This document shows positions 23,766-35,552 of a stretch of DNA of 64,000 bases, piece by piece (within the stretch, counting starts at the first letter, position 1; each line of letters begins with the position of its first letter). The notes beneath the pieces were generated by a model. That model was given only the letters and a program-made list of their open reading frames with translations. It had not been told where the DNA came from and did not search any database. Made by a program: the position numbers and the translations under genes. Source of the stretch: Gambelia wislizenii (taxonomy: Eukaryota; Chordata; Lepidosauria; Squamata; Crotaphytidae); contig JAUMIR010000003.1 in NCBI GenBank assembly GCA_030847615.1, positions 286,682,265 to 286,746,264 on the forward strand, in the 5' to 3' direction.

Positions 23766-25569
23766 CCAACTCCTGCTCTAAACCTACTCAGGATTCTATT
23801 ATGAATTGATTTTTAAGGCTTCTGCTATTAGAAAATGGCATGCAGTCAGCTTCAAGTTAATGACACTACAGTAAATGTCTTTTTGGAGACAATGGACATT
23901 AAACAGTGCAACAAGCATATTCATCTTCTCCCCTCTTCCTGTCTCACTTGTCATATGACACTAATTTCCAGTTGTATTTATTTTTCTATTTTCTGTTTTT
24001 CTTTATCTTTTTGCCTTTATGAGAATACCAGCACAACAATTGCCTTTAGAGCAGAATTGTGAATGTACCCTCCATTACTCCTGATAAGGCAGCACAAATT
24101 GCTCAATTACCCTTACTTTTGCATTTTAGTTCAATAATGGCTCACTTTTAAAATGGTATGTGTAATTGCAAAGGTCATGTTTATACCTGCACCATCTTTA
24201 AATACAAGTTAACCCACCATTTTCTTCCATCTTTACTTTTTATAAGAGGTAAACTAACGAAATAGCTTGTCATCAGCCTGCTGAAATCATAGGAATCTAA
24301 CCTGTAAATTGAATTCCTCTGTAGTCTGCATACATTTGATGCTCAAGAAAATTTGTTTCTTTTTTCTGTCCATTAGAATTGTTTGGTCTAGTTGGTATTT
24401 CAGTATGTTAGTTATGTATGAAGTGATGTACTTGACAGCCAGCATTAGCAGACATCATTTGAGATTGTGTTGAAATTTTATTCAACACTCCTGAGGATCT
24501 CTTCTAAAATTTATCTTAATGGATTGCTACTATGGCTGCACTGTTGGCATGTTGTATATCTAAATACAAGAGTAATTAGAGGAAATAATCAAGAGTAGCT
24601 TCATATTAACATCTTGAGGATGCTGAAAGATTTTCATAAAAGACACCATGATCTTAATGTGGATTTGTAGGTCTGATTGTGCAAATATCTTACATAAGAA
24701 AGCATAAAGTACTGTACAGGTTCTGAAAAGCTCAAATGGTCTTCTCTTGCTTTCCAGAGTTCACTTTTCTAATGGATTCACAGACAGGGTTTTTTTAATT
24801 TTAGAGAGAATATCACCCTTAGGCTATAGAATAAGTATAGAAAAGTAAATTGTTGGCTTTACCTTTCTTGCGAAAACAGCAATTTTGCATCTCCCAAGCG
24901 TGGCAGTGAGATAAAACATATCTTGCCTTGGAAATCCATACATTTCTGCACTTTGTGAAACATTTAGTAGAAGAAAAAAATGCACAGAAAACCATGAATC
25001 ATGGCTAAAAATAGACATATTTGGGCAGGGGAGAAATGCATCCACACATTCTTTAATTACTAGGGAAAATGCACACCTAGAGGCATACATTCAAAAAATA
25101 CATACAAAATACACACATATTGAAAAAGTTATGTACAAAAATGCACACACATTTCCATGCAAGGAAAAAACAAACAAACAAGTCATCACAACAATAAGAA
25201 GCTAGTACAAGACATGAATACCAGTGGAACAAAAATTAGACTGATAGTAAGTTCAGTGGCAAGGATCTCACATCATTTATCCACGTAAGCTGTACTAGAA
25301 GAGTTTTTGACTAAAGAGTGGCTAAAGGTTAAGGTATAATGTATATTATGGGGATATACTAACATATGGGGATATAGCCATTTTATCTCCCCAGACCATC
25401 AGTTGGCCACACTGGCACAACTGACAGTGAGCGGAAGTGATGTTTAAGTCAACAGGAAGTCCCTTCTAGTCATAACATTCTAGACTAGAAGGGAACCCTG
25501 AACCAACATTTATGGCCCACAATGTCCCTTAGTGTCTATTTTCAGCCCCTCCTTTTAAAAGAAAAAGCT
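23766..25569. other. No gene or recognised repeat
   Basis: AT-rich. The 88-codon minus-strand frame at 24824-25090 has no domain features. Confidence 0.45.
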
Positions 25570-26942
25570 GGGTGTCAGTTACACGGCAATTTTTGTTGCT
25601 GGGCGTACCATGACTTCCTGATCCCGTATTCGTCACATGCTGTTTAGACAATTTTTGTCACTCTTTAGGAAATCCTGGAAGATCCCGTGATTGATATCTA
25701 CACAACAAAAGTTCTGTTTCTTTTTATTGGTCTCGCACTCTTATATGCTGTGCTTTTGCTGTTTACACATGTTTAGCCTACCGGGGTATTTTTTTTTTTT
25801 TTGGCTGTCAATCAAGGATGCAATTACTTGTGTTTTCACAACCTCTTGATGTACTTCCTTTAGAGTTCCATGCCACGAGTGATGCTATTGGCTGGCTGGG
25901 GGTGGGGAGAGATCAGGGGGCATAGGCTTGTGTTTGTCCTGTCTCTTTAAAATGTTAACCCTTAAAGCAGAGGCAGCTGTGAAGTGAGGTTTCAAGCCAG
26001 TGACACACAAGGCATTTTGAAAAACACAGATACATGCATTTTAAAATTATTTACTGTGCCTTGAGGGAGGGGGATGGATGAATCAATGTGTGATCTTTCG
26101 TTCAGACGCTGGCACAAAGCTGGAAGGAGGCAGGAACGATTAAACCCTGTGCTTTCCTTTTGAAATCAAGTCGAGTGGCGGGGGGGGGGGGAAGAGGCTT
26201 GCGATTGCCCGTCTCTTTAAAATGTTAACCCTTAAAGCAGAGGCAGCTGTGGAGTGAAGATTTCAAGCCAGTGACACACAAGGCATTTTGAAAGACACAG
26301 ACGCTGGCATTTTTTTACTGTGCCTTGTGGGGGGGTGAATGAAAGTGTGTTCATTCGCTCAGATGCTGGAATATTTTACTGTGCCTTTTGGGGGTGATGA
26401 ATGTATGATTATCCGTTCAGACCCAGGGAGGGGATCCAGGCAGGGAATGAATGGGCAACCCTCTGCCCACCACGATCTCTTTGTAACGTGCAGTTGAGGA
26501 AGAGGTTAAAGCTGAAGGGTTTGCAGTGTAGAAATCCATTTAAAAAGGTGATTGAGTACATGCACACACACACACACACACACACACACTGACACACACA
26601 AACCTTAGTGCAGCTGGAAGGGATGTCTTTGTTTTCAGCTGGTGAGACTGGATCTGTTGAATGGGTGACTGACCTCTCCTTTTCTGGTCGCTGATCTCTA
26701 AGCCTGCCCCCAGTCACCATTTCCGGTCATCCCCTAGTACTGAGATATTTTGTCCCAGGCTGTTTACATTTCTAATTTTCCGAATCCTCCAGTGACTTTT
26801 TTTAAAACTGGAAGTCCCACAGGTTGAGGGATAGAAGGTGGCCCCCCTTCTGAAAATCACATACCCGACGCGATGTACGTGTAAACAACCAGGGTTCGAC
26901 ACGAATTCTTCCCACTACATTTTCATCATGTAAACAGCACCC
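25570..26942. mobile_element. 1.37-kb non-autonomous DNA element, copy 1
   Basis: Starts GGGTGTCAGTTACACGGC and ends CATGTAAACAGCACCC, an imperfect inverted repeat of GGGTG.(T)..GTTTACACG type. The whole unit is collinear with 33016-34210. Inside, a block starting GTCTCTTTAAAATGTTAACC occurs twice (25941 and 26211, period 270 bp), each followed by GCAGAGGCAGCTGTG, and a third, weaker block ends in TTTACTGTGCCTT. A (CA)n run sits at 26562-26590. No transposase-like frame exists. Target duplication is not evident. Confidence 0.75.
26562..26600. repeat. (CA)n microsatellite inside the 1.37-kb element
   Basis: Alternating CA, interrupted once near 26590. The matching site in the second copy (about 33835-33850) is short and interrupted, so this run expanded after the copies separated. 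Confidence 0.95.
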
Positions 26943-27194
26943 TGGGTTCCCATGATCCTGACATGTTCAGGGAGGCAAAGGCTGCATGAGACTTGCAGAC
27001 CACATGATTCCCATCTCTGATCTAGGTATATTTGTAGCCAGAGTATATCCACACTACACAGGTATAGTACTACAGTAACTGGCAGGAGGTGAACCTGTTC
27101 TGGGTTTGATATCAAACTTTAAAGGCATTATGTAAGGTGCTGAACCTATTTTGGGAACAGGGTTTACCACCTTGAATAGCTTCAGTCATATCTG
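26943..27194. repeat. Degenerate foldback-element remnant
   Basis: AAGGTGCTGAACCTATTTTG near 27135 and CACCTTGAATAG near 27170 resemble the arms of the small foldback element at 47613-47718. The rest is unassigned. Confidence 0.35.
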
Positions 27195-27480
27195 GAGTAA
27201 AACCTCGAGCACACTCACTGCTCCACTAACAGGGGAGCCCCTAGTTGCCAGTGAGCACTTTAATATCTTTTAAATTGCCATGGCTCCCTTCTAGGAAATC
27301 CTGGGATTTTTAGTTTGGTGAAGTACTTTGAATTCAACATTCCTCTGTTAGAGAGCTCCAGTCCACTCTCCTGAACTGCAGCAGTTGTATTCTGTGTATC
27401 TTATCAAAATAAAAATCCCATGAACCCTTAAGATATGAGGATAACTGTTAAAGTGCGGCCAAACCTGCTGTAAAATTGTA
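27195..27480. mobile_element. Degenerate family H MITE
   Basis: GCCATGGCTCCCTTCTAGG, AATCCTGGGATTTTTAGTTT and GAGAGCTCCAGT occur in the same order as in the other family H copies. Termini are decayed, so the limits are approximate. Confidence 0.55.
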
Positions 27481-27599
27481 GTGGAGTCACACATCTAGCT
27501 GAAACCGAAAAACCCCCACTTTCTCACAATCCAGAACCAATATCTAGTCTAGGAATTGTCAGAAAGTATGTTGTAGATGTCTGATAATGTTTAAGTTTG

Positions 27600-28035
27600 A
27601 ACATGAGCGCTTTCACACTACATAACTACAGTAGGACCCCCGTATCCGCTGGGGATTGGTTTTGGGGCCCCCGTGGATACAAAAAACCATGGATAATAGT
27701 GAACACCATTGAAAATAATGGGACTTCTAGTTTAAAATACCATAGAGTTGCCTTGGAGGACCAATAAAATGGCTAGAGAAAACACATTTTCTAGGAAGAC
27801 TCTATGGTACGTGTGCTGTTTTGTGTCCCGTGGATAAGTGAATCAGTGGATATGGGGTCCTACTATATAATACAATAAGTCCATAGTTCCTTCCTATTGA
27901 ATCCTGGAATTTGTACTTTAGAGAGGAGTACTTCTAGTGCCTCACCAAACTACAACCCCCAGGACTCCATAGGATACAGCCATGGCAGTTAAAGTGGAAT
28001 CAAACTGCTGTAATTGTGTTGTGTACAAGGGTCCT
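27600..28035. mobile_element. Family H MITE split by a pogo-like MITE
   Basis: The outer arms are TTTCACACTACATAACTACA on the left and CTGTAATTGTGTTGTG on the right; the right part holds AACCCCCAGGACTCC and CCATGGCAGTTAAAGTGG. The arm before 27628 continues at 27866 after the insertion is removed. Confidence 0.75.
27629..27865. mobile_element. Pogo-like MITE, subfamily B, nested in a family H MITE
   Basis: Starts CAGTAGGACCCCCGTATCCG and ends GGGGTCCTACTA, with TA on both sides (27627-27628, 27866-27867). The interior has AATAATGGGACTTCTAG, CATAGAGTTGCCTTGGAGGA and CTATGGTA, as in 28811, 44062 and 54799. It is younger than its host MITE. Confidence 0.88.
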
Positions 28036-28810
28036 AAGTGGGCCACAAGTTCCCTGGTCAATAGATCCTCTCACCACTAACAACTCAGTCTTATCTAGCC
28101 AAAAGTTCAACTCCCTGATTTTAACTCAAAGATAAATGCCAAATTTTCCATAAAAGAAATCTGACAAGAGGCATTTCCATGTGTTCTGGTCATTTCCTTT
28201 ATTTTCTGCACTAGAACAACATCAGGGGTGGGGTGGGAGGATGCGGTGGAGATATACCGGGGAAGAGAATTCTGTCACTTCCACTAGGAAGCTGATTGAC
28301 TGAAATCAGTTCCTTTCATGAGCAGACTCAGGATATTAGTGACAACATGATCACATACATGATGTGTCACTCTTGGTCTAGTTAACAGTTCCTAGAATAA
28401 ATTAAACCAATTCACAGGGACCTCCTTAAACCAATTTGCAACCATACATGGAAGTACAAGATTAACAATGACTGCAGATTTCTAGGCTGGCAAGCAATAC
28501 ATACAACACTCTTCACAAAAGCTATTTTCAGTTTAAAAAGGTGATGTTCTACTGTAAGCATGTGCTTCATGTTTTCAAACGAATCACATGCTTTTACGGG
28601 AGTGCTTTCCAAAGCATTGTGTGTTAGCTACAACTGGTATATGAAAATCATATTGAAAAGGATTAGCTGCCATGGTTACAGGTTGTTTTAAAAAGGTTTT
28701 TTTTAAAAAAAAAACTAGGATTGGGAATGCTTAAATATTTTCCCAATTTTAACATGTTCTGTCTCAACCAGCATATATAATATCAAACAATATATGATGG
28801 TTTGCATATA
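28036..28810. other. No gene or recognised repeat
   Basis: AT-rich sequence with T/A runs near 28690-28715. Confidence 0.45.
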
Positions 28811-29067
28811 CAGTTGGACCACCGTATCCACAGGTGTTCAGTTCCTGGACTTACTGCGGACACCAGAAACTGCAGATAAAAGTGAACCCTATTAAAATAA
28901 TGGACTTCTGGTAAAAATACCATAGAGTTACCTTGGAGGACATAGAAGATATCTAGAGAGGATGTCTCTTTAGGCATTTTCTAGGATGACTCTATAGTAT
29001 GTGTCCCTGTTTTGTGTGGATAACTGAAACCATGGATATTGGTTCTGTGGATATGGGTGTCCAACTG
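28811..29067. mobile_element. Pogo-like MITE, subfamily B
   Basis: Starts CAGTTGGACCACCGTATCC, ends GGGTGTCCAACTG, with TA at 28809-28810 and 29068-29069. Interior TAAAATAATGGACTTCTGG and ACCATAGAGTTACCTTGG match the other subfamily B copies. Confidence 0.9.
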
Positions 29068-30375
29068 TATATAAAAATGCAATATTTTCCAATAGAAGTA
29101 CTGTTTTGCAAGAATAGCAATAACTATGGAAGGGACCGTGAATAAATTTCAGAAAAATAGATAATTTTGATAGTCTTTAAAGACATTCATTTAATGCACC
29201 ACAAGAGGGCAGGATATGCAAGATATACATAAAATGTAGTTCCTTCCCCCATTATCCACCTGACTCTCCCCTGTCTGTATATTGCACTTTGAATTCTTAA
29301 CTGGAAACAACATTTGTATAGATGTCTCAATTTAGGTCCGCTTATTTATTTCTTTTAGCATCAAAAGGCAAGGGCCTGGACTAATAAAAAAAACCCAGTG
29401 GGAGGCTGCATCATGACTTGGGGTGGCAACAAGGGGCTCCTCATTTTCATCCTTATGATACCCATCTTTCTTCTATGAAGCCTTCTAGGGGAACAGCCAA
29501 CCAATGGCTGAAGAAGGAAGGATCTTCCCTGGGACAGATAGTGAAGTGGCTGACTGTCCTCTGATAGCTTGCCCACATATATGCTCCCTATATGTTCTGC
29601 TGCATTTGGGATTTATCTGCCTTCACCTAATCCCATTTATTTGTAGTGAGTCAAGGTTGTTATCCATGCATTAAAAACTTGGGGATTTTGACATGAGGCA
29701 AGATGTGGGGGAAGCAGGCCCTGTGTATCCTTCATTCTTTATAGGGATCCTCTTAAAGGGACCTTGGTTATGGGCCAGGGCTCAGGCTTGGCTCAGGGGT
29801 CTGAAGTACTCCCAGGTGACAGTGAATCCACATAGTGGTTGTGAAGCTGTATTGGTTCCAGAGCTGAATCCTGTACTTAAACCTCAGTAGGCAGGTTGAG
29901 GTGGTGGGAACTGTCACATAATAGGCAGATTATCTGATACCAGTGTCTCTGCCTTATGCCAAGCCAAGACTATACAGCGGTAAATAATAAAATTGTGGTC
30001 TTTTTTTCTTCTGCTTTCATAAATTGTACACTTGTGTTTTCTTCCACCCAAGATAGCCTCTTGCTAGTAGGCCTGCAATTCATAGAATGTTGTCTGATGC
30101 CTTTAAATCAAGTTGCTATATATGACTTGTTCATTTAATTTGTAGTGGAGAATATTTAGGTAAATAATATATGCAGGTAGGTTGTAGCTCTGCCATGAAT
30201 GTCCACCATGGGCCCTGGAGTGATTTTATTAATTTATACTCAATACATTTTCTATAGAGAACAAAGTGTAAATGTGGCAAACATTTTTCTTTCTATAAAG
30301 TGTGAAACAACTCTCATTTATACCAGAGCAAAGGGATAAAGGAAAGGTGGATGCTCAGTTTATATGTAGAATCTT
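29068..30375. other. No gene or recognised repeat
   Basis: Short frames on both strands (29361-29890) show no domain. No repeat termini seen. Confidence 0.45.
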
Positions 30376-31325
30376 GGGGGCCGGTTCCACGACAGGAAAA
30401 AGTTCGCCAGATTCCGGATTACCGTCCTTTCGTATCAGGAGCGCATAAATCACACGGTGCCTGGCATTTCGAATGATCCAGACACTTTCTGTTTTGCTTA
30501 ATTCACACAGGCAAAGGTGGGGGGGAATCGCCTCCAGATGATTAAAGTCAGGCAGGAGGCGGGGAGGGAGCAGGGAGGGGGTCATGGAAACCATAAATAA
30601 TGAGAGGAAAGAAAAAGGACAAACAAACAAGCAATCGAAAGAGCGATCTGACAAACTCCCCCGTCTTCCCCAGCCCTGAAAGGCTTTTGTTAAGAAAGGA
30701 GTCAATGAAAGCACGAACAAGCAAAAGCATAGTGGAGCAGATTGCGTGCACACACAAACACACACAAACACAGAACTAGGGCTTGCCTCATTTGGTTTCC
30801 CTCCCTCCGAAGGCTTGAATAAAGGCAAGTGAATGGAAGGACAAACAAACAAAAGAACGAACATGCGATCGGCTGTTTTCCAGCACACACACACACCCAC
30901 ACACACCCACACACCCCAGCGAACCAGCGAAGCATCTTCCCACCCCCCCACCCCCCAAAAGATAGACAGGAAGGGCTCCGTTTTCCAAAGTGAGTTGCAA
31001 GCAGAAGGAGGGTGAATTTCTTCTCTCCAACCCTTCAGTCTATTCGGATAAAGCACTCCAACCAATCAGGATTCAGCTCTGCTCACAGTAATTCGAAAAG
31101 GCAGATGCCAGTTTACACGATCGTTAGTTCCCACGGTAAAGTATGCGCATTTTCGCGAACTTAATCAAAAAAGTGCAGAAAACTAGCGAAAGCTGATACT
31201 GCGCAACTTATGGGTTTTTTGCACCCCCTCCTTTTGAAAAGGGCGCTGTTGCTTTGAGATGTGTGGGAACTATCAGGCTTCTTGTCGCATTCTTTGAGGA
31301 TTTATTTTGCCGTGGAAACGACCCC
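30376..31325. mobile_element. 950-bp GGGGCC-ended DNA element
   Basis: GGGGCCGGTTCCACGAC on the left pairs with GTGGAAACGACCCC on the right. TT precedes the G run (30374-30375) and TTG follows the right end, so the duplication is TT or TTG. The reverse complement of its right third aligns with the left part of 60482-61065: both run through ATCCTCAAAGAAT, AAGAAGCCT and AGGAGGGGGT. A minus-strand frame of 236 codons (30355-31065) covers the middle, but it is rich in Cys/Val/Cys-Leu runs made by CA-repeat sequence at 30748-30920 and looks like no transposase. It is read as chance. Confidence 0.8.
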
Positions 31326-31502
31326 TTGAGAGCAGTCAGAGAAAAAATGTCATCAATCCACCGAAGCAAGCATTTCAAGCTAGAAGGAGCAGATTCACTG
31401 CATGTGTCATGTGGACAATTGCAATGGATCTGGGGTGAGTGTGCTTATTTATCTTCAATGTAGGTAGAAAAGCCCTCAGTTTCCTCAACAAGCCCTTAGA
31501 GT

Positions 31503-31870
31503 TTGGTTTCCAGGCCCTTTAAATTTTGGTCATCGCCTTTGGCCACATCCCATTTGTAAACATTGTTTGTTAAATGTGGGGTCCGCAACTGGACATAATA
31601 GTCCAAATAAAGTCTGACCAAACCAGAATAAAGTAGTACTATTTCTTCCCTTGATCTGGACACTGTTCTCCTGTTGATAGAGCCTATAATTACATTGGCT
31701 TTTCTGGCTGCTTCATCATGCTGGTGACACATGTTTAGCTTGCTGTCTACTAAGACCCCTCCTCATATCTTTCTCAGGTACTGTTGTCACCCATCCTACA
31801 TTTGCACATTTCCTTTTCCCTGCCTAAGTGCAGTACCTTCCATGTATCCCTTCTGAAATTCATTGTGTTA
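31503..31870 (-). pseudogene. CR1 LINE reverse-transcriptase C-terminal part, heavily decayed (downstream half)
   Basis: The minus strand reads VLVDSKLNM-type then EAARKANVIIGSINRRTVSR, then EEIVLLYSGLVRLYLDYYVQ, matching the CR1 segment that in the 50223 copy reads KKANAILGCINRSIVSRSRK. The upstream half of the same copy lies at 32718-32840 beyond an interruption. Stops and frameshifts are numerous and the 3' end is missing, so it is the oldest CR1 copy here. Confidence 0.8.
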
Positions 31871-32717
31871 GTAATTGTCTTGGTTTAGAATAGCATGTGC
31901 CCAATCTGTTGGGAAAATGTGAGAAACAGTAATGGATCTCTCAAGCAGAGTAGTCAAACTGTCAAGGTAGAAGCTGAACAACAGCCAGTCACATGTCCAC
32001 CCACCCATCTACCCACACAGGGTCTGGCAGAGAAAAGAAATAAACTTAGTGGGGGGGGGTTGAATAAAATATATAAAAGTAGCTTTACATGCAAAACGTG
32101 TCTATAATCAAATACATGATCTAATGGAGGAAAGAAATGTCTGCAGGTTGGAATGATGCAGAAGGAGAGAGGGTGTAGAGAAAAAAAAAACCCTAACAGA
32201 CAGGAAGTCAGCAAATATGCAACTTAACAGTAAGCATGCTATGCTACCTAACATGAGCAACTCTAGTGCAAATAGCAGTCAAGGAATGGATCAAAGGTAG
32301 TTGGGGGGTTCAGCATAGGAAGCCACAAGGTGCCAAACACAAAGCGTAGTCCTACTTGCTTCAGAAATAATCTGGGAGTCAGAGTGAGAAGAGAACAAAT
32401 AGCTGCCATGCTCAGAAAGCCACAGGAACAAGATAATACACATGAGAAGGACAAAGTTGAAACCAAAAGTCTCTGACAGCTACCTGGGAGGAGATGATGT
32501 TGATTTAGTTGGGTTCTGCCTTGTTAGATGCTGTTGAATTCTGCAACTCCTTCACAACTGGCCTCTTTCCAGCTATCATTTGTACTGGTATATTTCAGAA
32601 GGGCAGAGGCAACTCCTCTTTCTGGCAGTTGGAGCCTCCAGCCCACCCCCACCCCCTGAGATTCCTTCTGTTGGAGTCTATTCTCCTAACCTGAGGAGAG
32701 CTTCTCAAGGCAAGGCA
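31871..32717. mobile_element. Unclassified ~850-bp insertion splitting a CR1
   Basis: The CR1 alignment breaks after CATTGTGTTAG (31870) and resumes near 32718 at the next CR1 position, so the intervening sequence was inserted. Its ends show no inverted repeat I can pair and no TSD is clear. It has a G run at 32050-32058 with a TATATAAAA-like motif just after it. Whether it is an LTR, a DNA element or an older retroposon is unknown. Confidence 0.45.
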
Positions 32718-32840
32718 GTTTTTTGTCCATTTCTCCATTCTGTCAAGGTCATCCTGAATCGTGATGCTGTCTTCTGACGTGTTAACTTCTGCTCCTTTCT
32801 CAGTGTTACCTGCAAATTTGATGCACAGGCAGTCTGATGA
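32718..32840 (-). pseudogene. CR1 LINE, upstream half of the split copy
   Basis: The minus strand reads CIKFAGNTEKGAEVNTSEDS then ITIQDDLDRMEKW, corresponding to the catalytic FADD box region of CR1. FADD is FAGN here, so both catalytic-box residues after FA are changed. It joins 31503-31870 once the insertion is removed. Confidence 0.8.
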
Positions 32841-33015
32841 GCTAACAGCATGTCTAATTTGCAAGTACTAATATAAGTTCATTTTCATTCACCCATTTCA
32901 GTAGTTGGGGGAATGATACCTAAAAGACCACATTCTCCTTGCCTTGAATGTGAGATCTTCAGTTGTTGTTTGTTCTAGCTGCCAGTGTATGAAGAAAATA
33001 TGTTGGCGAATACAT

Positions 33016-34210
33016 GGAGACCAGTTACACGACAATTTTTGTTGCGGGGCTTACCGTGACTTCCTGATCCCGGATTGGTCCCATGCTCTTTAGATGATTT
33101 TTGTCACTCTTTAGGAAATCCTGTGATTGATATTTACACGTCAAACCCACACTCTTATATCCCGTGCTTTTGTTGTTTACAAATGTTTAGCCTACCGGGA
33201 TTTTTTTTTTTTGGCTGTCAATCAAGGATGCAATTACTCGTGTTTTCACAACCTCGGTGACATACTTCCTTTAGAGTTCCGTGCCACGAGCGATGCTATT
33301 GGCTGGCTTGGGGGGGATGGAGGGGGCAGAGGCTTGTGTTTAGCATGTCTCTTAAAAATGCTAACCCTTTAAGCAGAGGCAGAAGGCATTTTGAAAGACC
33401 AAGAATGTGATCTTTCGCTCAGATGGAGGAACAATTAAACCATGTCCTTTCATTTTGAAATCAAGCTGAGTGGTGTGTGTGTGGGGGGGAGAGGCTTGGG
33501 ATTCCTTTTAAAATGTTGATGCTTACAGCTGCAGAGTGAAGATTTGAAGCCAGTGTCACACAAGGCATTTTGGCTGGCATTTTTTTACTGTGCCTTGTGG
33601 TGGGGGGGAGGGAATGAAAGTGTGTTCATTCACTCAGATGCTGGAATATTTTACTGTGCCTTGGGGGGTGATGAATGTTTGATTATCCATTCAGACCCAG
33701 AGAGGGGATCCAGGTAGGGAATAAATGAACCACTCTCTGCCCACCACAATCTCTTTGTAACATGCAGTTGAGGAAGAGGTTAAAGCTGAAGGGTTTGCAG
33801 TGTAGAAATCCATTAAAAAAGGTGATTGAGTACACGCACATACACACACCAACCTACATGCAGCTGGAAGGGATGCCTTTGTTTTCAGCTGGTGAGGCTG
33901 GATCTGTTGAACGGGTGACTGACCCCTCCTTTTCTGGTTGCTTATCTCTAAGCCTGCCCCCAGTCACCATTTCCGGTCATCCCCTGGTACCGAGATATTT
34001 TGTCCCAGGCTGTTTACATTTCCGATTTTCTGAATCCTCTAGTGACTTTTTTAAAAACCAGCACAACCCGTGAGACTGGAAGTCCCGCAGGTTGAGGGAT
34101 AAAAGGTGGCTCCCCTTCCGAAAATCACGTACCCGACCCGATGTACGTGTAAACTGCCAGGGATCAACACGAATTCTTCCCGGGACATTTTCATCGTGTA
34201 AATGGCACCC
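33016..34210. mobile_element. 1.2-kb non-autonomous DNA element, copy 2
   Basis: Starts GGAGACCAGTTACACGAC and ends CATCGTGTAAATGGCACCC. It is collinear with 25570-26942: TTTTGGCTGTCAATCAAGG (33211), GAGGAAGAGGTTAAAGCTG (33769), GTTTTCAGCTGGTGAGGCTG (33882) and CCATTTCCGGTCATCCCC (33967) all recur there. It has short internal deletions relative to copy 1 and two shortened internal repeat blocks (about 33342 and 33505). The 103-codon frame at 33762-34073 has an equivalent frame start in copy 1 (26401-26592) but no known domain. Confidence 0.78.
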
Positions 34211-34253
34211 TGAAATAGCTTTTTCTACAGTAGTACCTTAACTGTGAAACTCA

Positions 34254-35078
34254 GGAGATTATCAAACAAGTCCAAAAAAACCACCCCTGTCTTGCCTTCT
34301 AATTCCCATCCCGCTCCCATCCCTGTCACAATTTCAATCCCCCCCCCAGACATTTACCTTTAAAGTGGGACAGAAACTGTTCCCTCCCCTTCGGCAGCCC
34401 AGGCATGAATGGAGCCCTCACACAGAGCTCCATTCACTTCTTGGAAAGCAAACCCAGGAAGGATGATCACACAGTAAAAAAATAAAAATAAAACCAAACG
34501 TCAAAAAATTAAAACAAGTGCACAGAACCACAACAGGGGAGGATACAAAAAAGGCTGTCACTTACCTGGATGGCAGGGTCGCTACCAGAAGTGTTCTCTA
34601 CTTAACTTCTAGGACCTTACAGGGAGCTGACGTTGTGTGGGAAATACAAAAATAAAACCAAAAATAAATGTCAAAAAATTAAAGCAAGTACACAGATACG
34701 CTAAAAACAAACAAACAAACAAGTAAACAGGGGAAGGTACAAAAAAGGGTGTCACTTACCTGGATGGCAGGATCACCACCAGAAGTGTTCTCTACTTACC
34801 TTCCAGGACCTTACAGAGGCAGGCAGCCAGCGGAAAATTTAAAAATAAAAATAGAAGCAGACGTCAAAGACTTAAGCTATGCACCAAAACACACTTAAAA
34901 CTTTACAAGCAACATGGGGAGGGTACAAGAAAGGCTGTCACTTACCTGGATGTCCTGGTTGTACTCAGAAGTGTTTGGCATGGACCTCCCAGATCGCACC
35001 AGCATAATGGGGCGCTGGTTCACACACCCATGATTCCGTGGCAAAAATGGAATGGGTGATCTATTAACAGCTTAAGCT

Positions 35079-35121
<43 letters not shown>

Positions 35122-35241
35122 ATAAAAACAGAGACTGAACAGGGACAGAACGGGGGCAGAACGGGACAGGAATGACGTCGTCTGAAAGGGAAAACCTTTA
35201 GCGACCCTGTCCCAGATGATAAGGCTCATCTGATAATGTCC
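34254..35241. mobile_element. 988-bp DNA element with TCA target duplication and internal tandem array
   Basis: Left GGAGATTATCAAACAAG and right CTCATCTGATAATGTCC are imperfect inverted repeats of the GGACATTATCAGA family, with TCA at 34251-34253 and 35242-35244. The middle is a tandem array (see 34470-35000). Near the right end are an (AAT)n run (35083-35120) and ACAGAACGGGGCAGAA-like short repeats. There is no transposase frame. The interior differs from the 0.5-0.6 kb copies that share its ends. Confidence 0.82.
34470..35000. repeat. Three-unit tandem array, ~190-bp period
   Basis: GTCACTTACCTGGATG starts units at 34557, 34751 and 34937 (spacings 194 and 186 bp). Each is followed by CAGAAGTGTT and, in the first two, CCAGGACCTTACAG-like sequence, and preceded by AAAAATAAAACCAAA-type A-rich sequence. 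The third unit has diverged (TCCTGGTTGTACT). Confidence 0.88.
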
Positions 35242-35382
35242 TCACTCTTAAGCAAAGTCAGGCTAGTTCTATCCTGCTGACCTTATGGTGGGGGTGGGTT
35301 CGAAACTGTCTTATTCTCTCTGGTCTTTGTTTTTTTAAAATTGGTTTTTAAATTGTTTTAAATTTGTTTTTAAAGCCTGTTG

Positions 35383-35418
<36 letters not shown>

Positions 35419-35486
35419 TAAAAGCAAATAAACAAGACTTCTTACAAGTTTGTTCTGGATCCTGGTAGGGTGCATTTAATCATTAA

Positions 35487-35524
<38 letters not shown>

Positions 35525-35540
35525 ATCTATCTGAGTGGCT
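35242..35540. repeat. Microsatellite cluster: (GA)n and (TATC)n
   Basis: (GA)n at about 35387-35415 and (ATCT)n at about 35487-35531, separated by unassigned AT-rich sequence. Confidence 0.9.
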
Positions 35541-35552
35541 AATAAACAAAAC

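Noticed and set aside
30355..31065. 236-codon minus-strand open frame
   Set aside because: It lies inside an inverted-repeat DNA element, has Cys/Val/Leu runs produced by CA-rich sequence, and shows no transposase or other domain.
34470..35000. Possible CRISPR-like array
   Set aside because: Three ~190-bp units with diverged repeats and A-rich spacing do not fit CRISPR, and this is vertebrate DNA.
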